The notes under the pieces were generated by a model. It was given only the letters and a program-made list of their open reading frames with translations. It searched no databases and had not been told where the DNA came from. A program made the position numbers and the translations under genes. From Modestobacter sp. (lineage in GTDB: Bacteria > Actinomycetota > Actinomycetes > Mycobacteriales > Geodermatophilaceae), in the NCBI GenBank assembly GCA_025965635.1, contig JAOPWO010000241.1:1-7450 (forward strand): 7,450 nucleotides of DNA, given 5' to 3'. Of this stretch, positions 6,821-7,450 are shown in pieces. Positions within the stretch are counted from its first letter, which is position 1. Each line of letters starts with the position of its first letter.

Positions 6821-6887
6821 GCATCCCGCGGCGGGCTCCCCGCACCCGACGGCGACCCGCCACCGTTCCGACTGCCGCGTGCTCACC

Positions 6888-6893
6888 TACAGT
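6888..6893 (+). promoter_or_regulatory. -10 element of the Nif3-family gene
   Basis: TACAGT fits the actinobacterial TANNNT pattern and stands 8 nt before the GTG at 6902. Since no Shine-Dalgarno sequence lies between, transcription most likely starts at or within a base or two of the start codon, giving a leaderless mRNA. No clear -35 hexamer was found in the preceding GC-rich sequence. Confidence 0.55.
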
Positions 6894-6901
6894 GCGACGT
6901 C

Positions 6902-7450
6902 GTGGCAGCCACGGCGGAGGACGAGCATCCGGAACCGGTTCCCGAGGTCCGCGACCCGGCGGGGGCCTCCCTCGGCGAGGTCATCGCCGTGCTCGAGGCC
7001 CGCTACGACCCGGCGCTCGCCGAGAGCTGGGACGCCGTCGGACTGGTCTGCGGCGACCCGGAGGAGACCGTCCGGTCCGTGCTCTTCGCCGTCGACCCGA
7101 CGTCCGCCGTCGTCGACGAGGCGCTGGCCACCGGCGTCGACCTGATCGTCACCCACCACCCGCTGCTGCTCACCCCGGTGCACGGCGTGCCGGCCAGCGA
7201 CCCCAAGGGCCGGCTGGTGCACCGCCTGGTCCGGGGCGGCGTCGCCCTGTTCGCCGCACACACCAACGCCGACCGGGCCGCCGGCCACGGGGTCAACGAC
7301 GCGCTGGCCGCGGTCCTCGGGCTCGTCGACCCCGTTCCCCTCCAGCCGGCCGCGATCCCCGGCGCCGGGCTCGGCCGGGTCGGCCGGCTCCCCGCCGCGG
7401 TGACGCTCCGCGAGTTCGCCGAGCAGGTTGCCGCCGTCCTCCCGGCCACC
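6902..7450 (+). CDS. Nif3/YbgI-family dinuclear metal centre protein, 3'-truncated by the window edge
   Basis: The first 183 codons are visible and the frame is open to the last base. After an acidic, Pro-containing N-terminal extension of about 22 residues, the family pattern begins with SLGEVIAVLEARYDPALAE, then SWDAVGLVCGDP, then VLFAVDPTSAVVDEA. The metal-binding motif VTHHPLLL gives His85 and His86, and AAHTNAD gives His120 and Asp124. The C-terminal His and Glu ligands lie beyond the window. Relatives such as E. coli YbgI form hexameric toroids with a two-metal site. A GTP cyclohydrolase type 2 label exists for some members, but the cellular role is poorly settled. The GTG at 6902 is chosen because the -10-like TACAGT sits 8 nt upstream, no in-frame ATG/GTG precedes it closely, and the conserved part starts soon after. 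It is 213 bp past the exporter in the same direction and probably a separate transcription unit. Confidence 0.9.
   Translation, partial: MAATAEDEHPEPVPEVRDPAGASLGEVIAVLEARYDPALAESWDAVGLVCGDPEETVRSVLFAVDPTSAVVDEALATGVDLIVTHHPLLLTPVHGVPASDPKGRLVHRLVRGGVALFAAHTNADRAAGHGVNDALAAVLGLVDPVPLQPAAIPGAGLGRVGRLPAAVTLREFAEQVAAVLPAT

Noticed and set aside
2528..6886. A 1452-residue open frame on the minus strand over the ABC exporter
   Set aside because: Its translation is low-complexity Gln/Arg/Gly/His-rich and mirrors the codon bias of the exporter. No motif or plausible start context was seen.
6879..7145. A plus-strand 88-residue frame overlapping the Nif3 gene
   Set aside because: It is Arg/Ser/Pro-rich and out of frame with the Nif3 reading, which carries the conserved HHP and HTNAD motifs.

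Overview
The window is very GC-rich. It has strong G/C preference at third codon positions, GTG starts and at least one apparently leaderless gene. This points to a high-GC actinobacterium; a Geodermatophilales-like organism is possible, but I cannot fix the genus from sequence alone. No RNA gene, insertion sequence or CRISPR array was seen.

Layout. (1) 2-430 (+): the 3' part of a NarL/FixJ-type response regulator, covering the end of the receiver domain, a linker and a complete LuxR helix-turn-helix. (2) 500-2464 (-): a convergent 654-aa FUSC-family inner-membrane protein with two membrane blocks and two soluble blocks. Two small hairpins lie in or at the edge of the 69-bp convergent gap. 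(3) 2465-2885: about 420 bp between the divergent FUSC and ABC genes. It holds the FUSC ribosome binding site, a 12-bp palindrome, a second small inverted repeat, an unrecognised coding-like stretch that looks decayed, and a possible -10 element. (4) 2886-2918 (+): a possible 10-codon leaderless leader ORF whose TGA overlaps the GTG of the next gene (GTGA). (5) 2915-6688 (+): a 1257-aa single-chain ABC exporter (TMD-NBD-TMD-NBD), effectively a heterodimeric type IV exporter fused into one polypeptide, with one degenerate and one canonical ATP site. (6) 6689-6901: a C-rich, G-poor spacer ending in a TACAGT -10-like box. (7) 6902 to the window end (+): the first 183 codons of a Nif3/YbgI-family dinuclear-metal protein, probably translated from a leaderless GTG.

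How they fit together. The FUSC protein and the ABC exporter are both export-type membrane proteins, divergently arranged around a shared 420-bp region, so joint control is possible but unproven. The response regulator converges on FUSC and has no visible link to it beyond position. The Nif3 gene probably belongs to a separate housekeeping unit continuing to the right.

The best candidates for something new are the leaderless leader ORF translationally coupled to the exporter and the coding-like remnant just upstream. The exporter's concentration of deviations at one ATP site is the clearest mechanistic point, although that arrangement is known in asymmetric ABC exporters.
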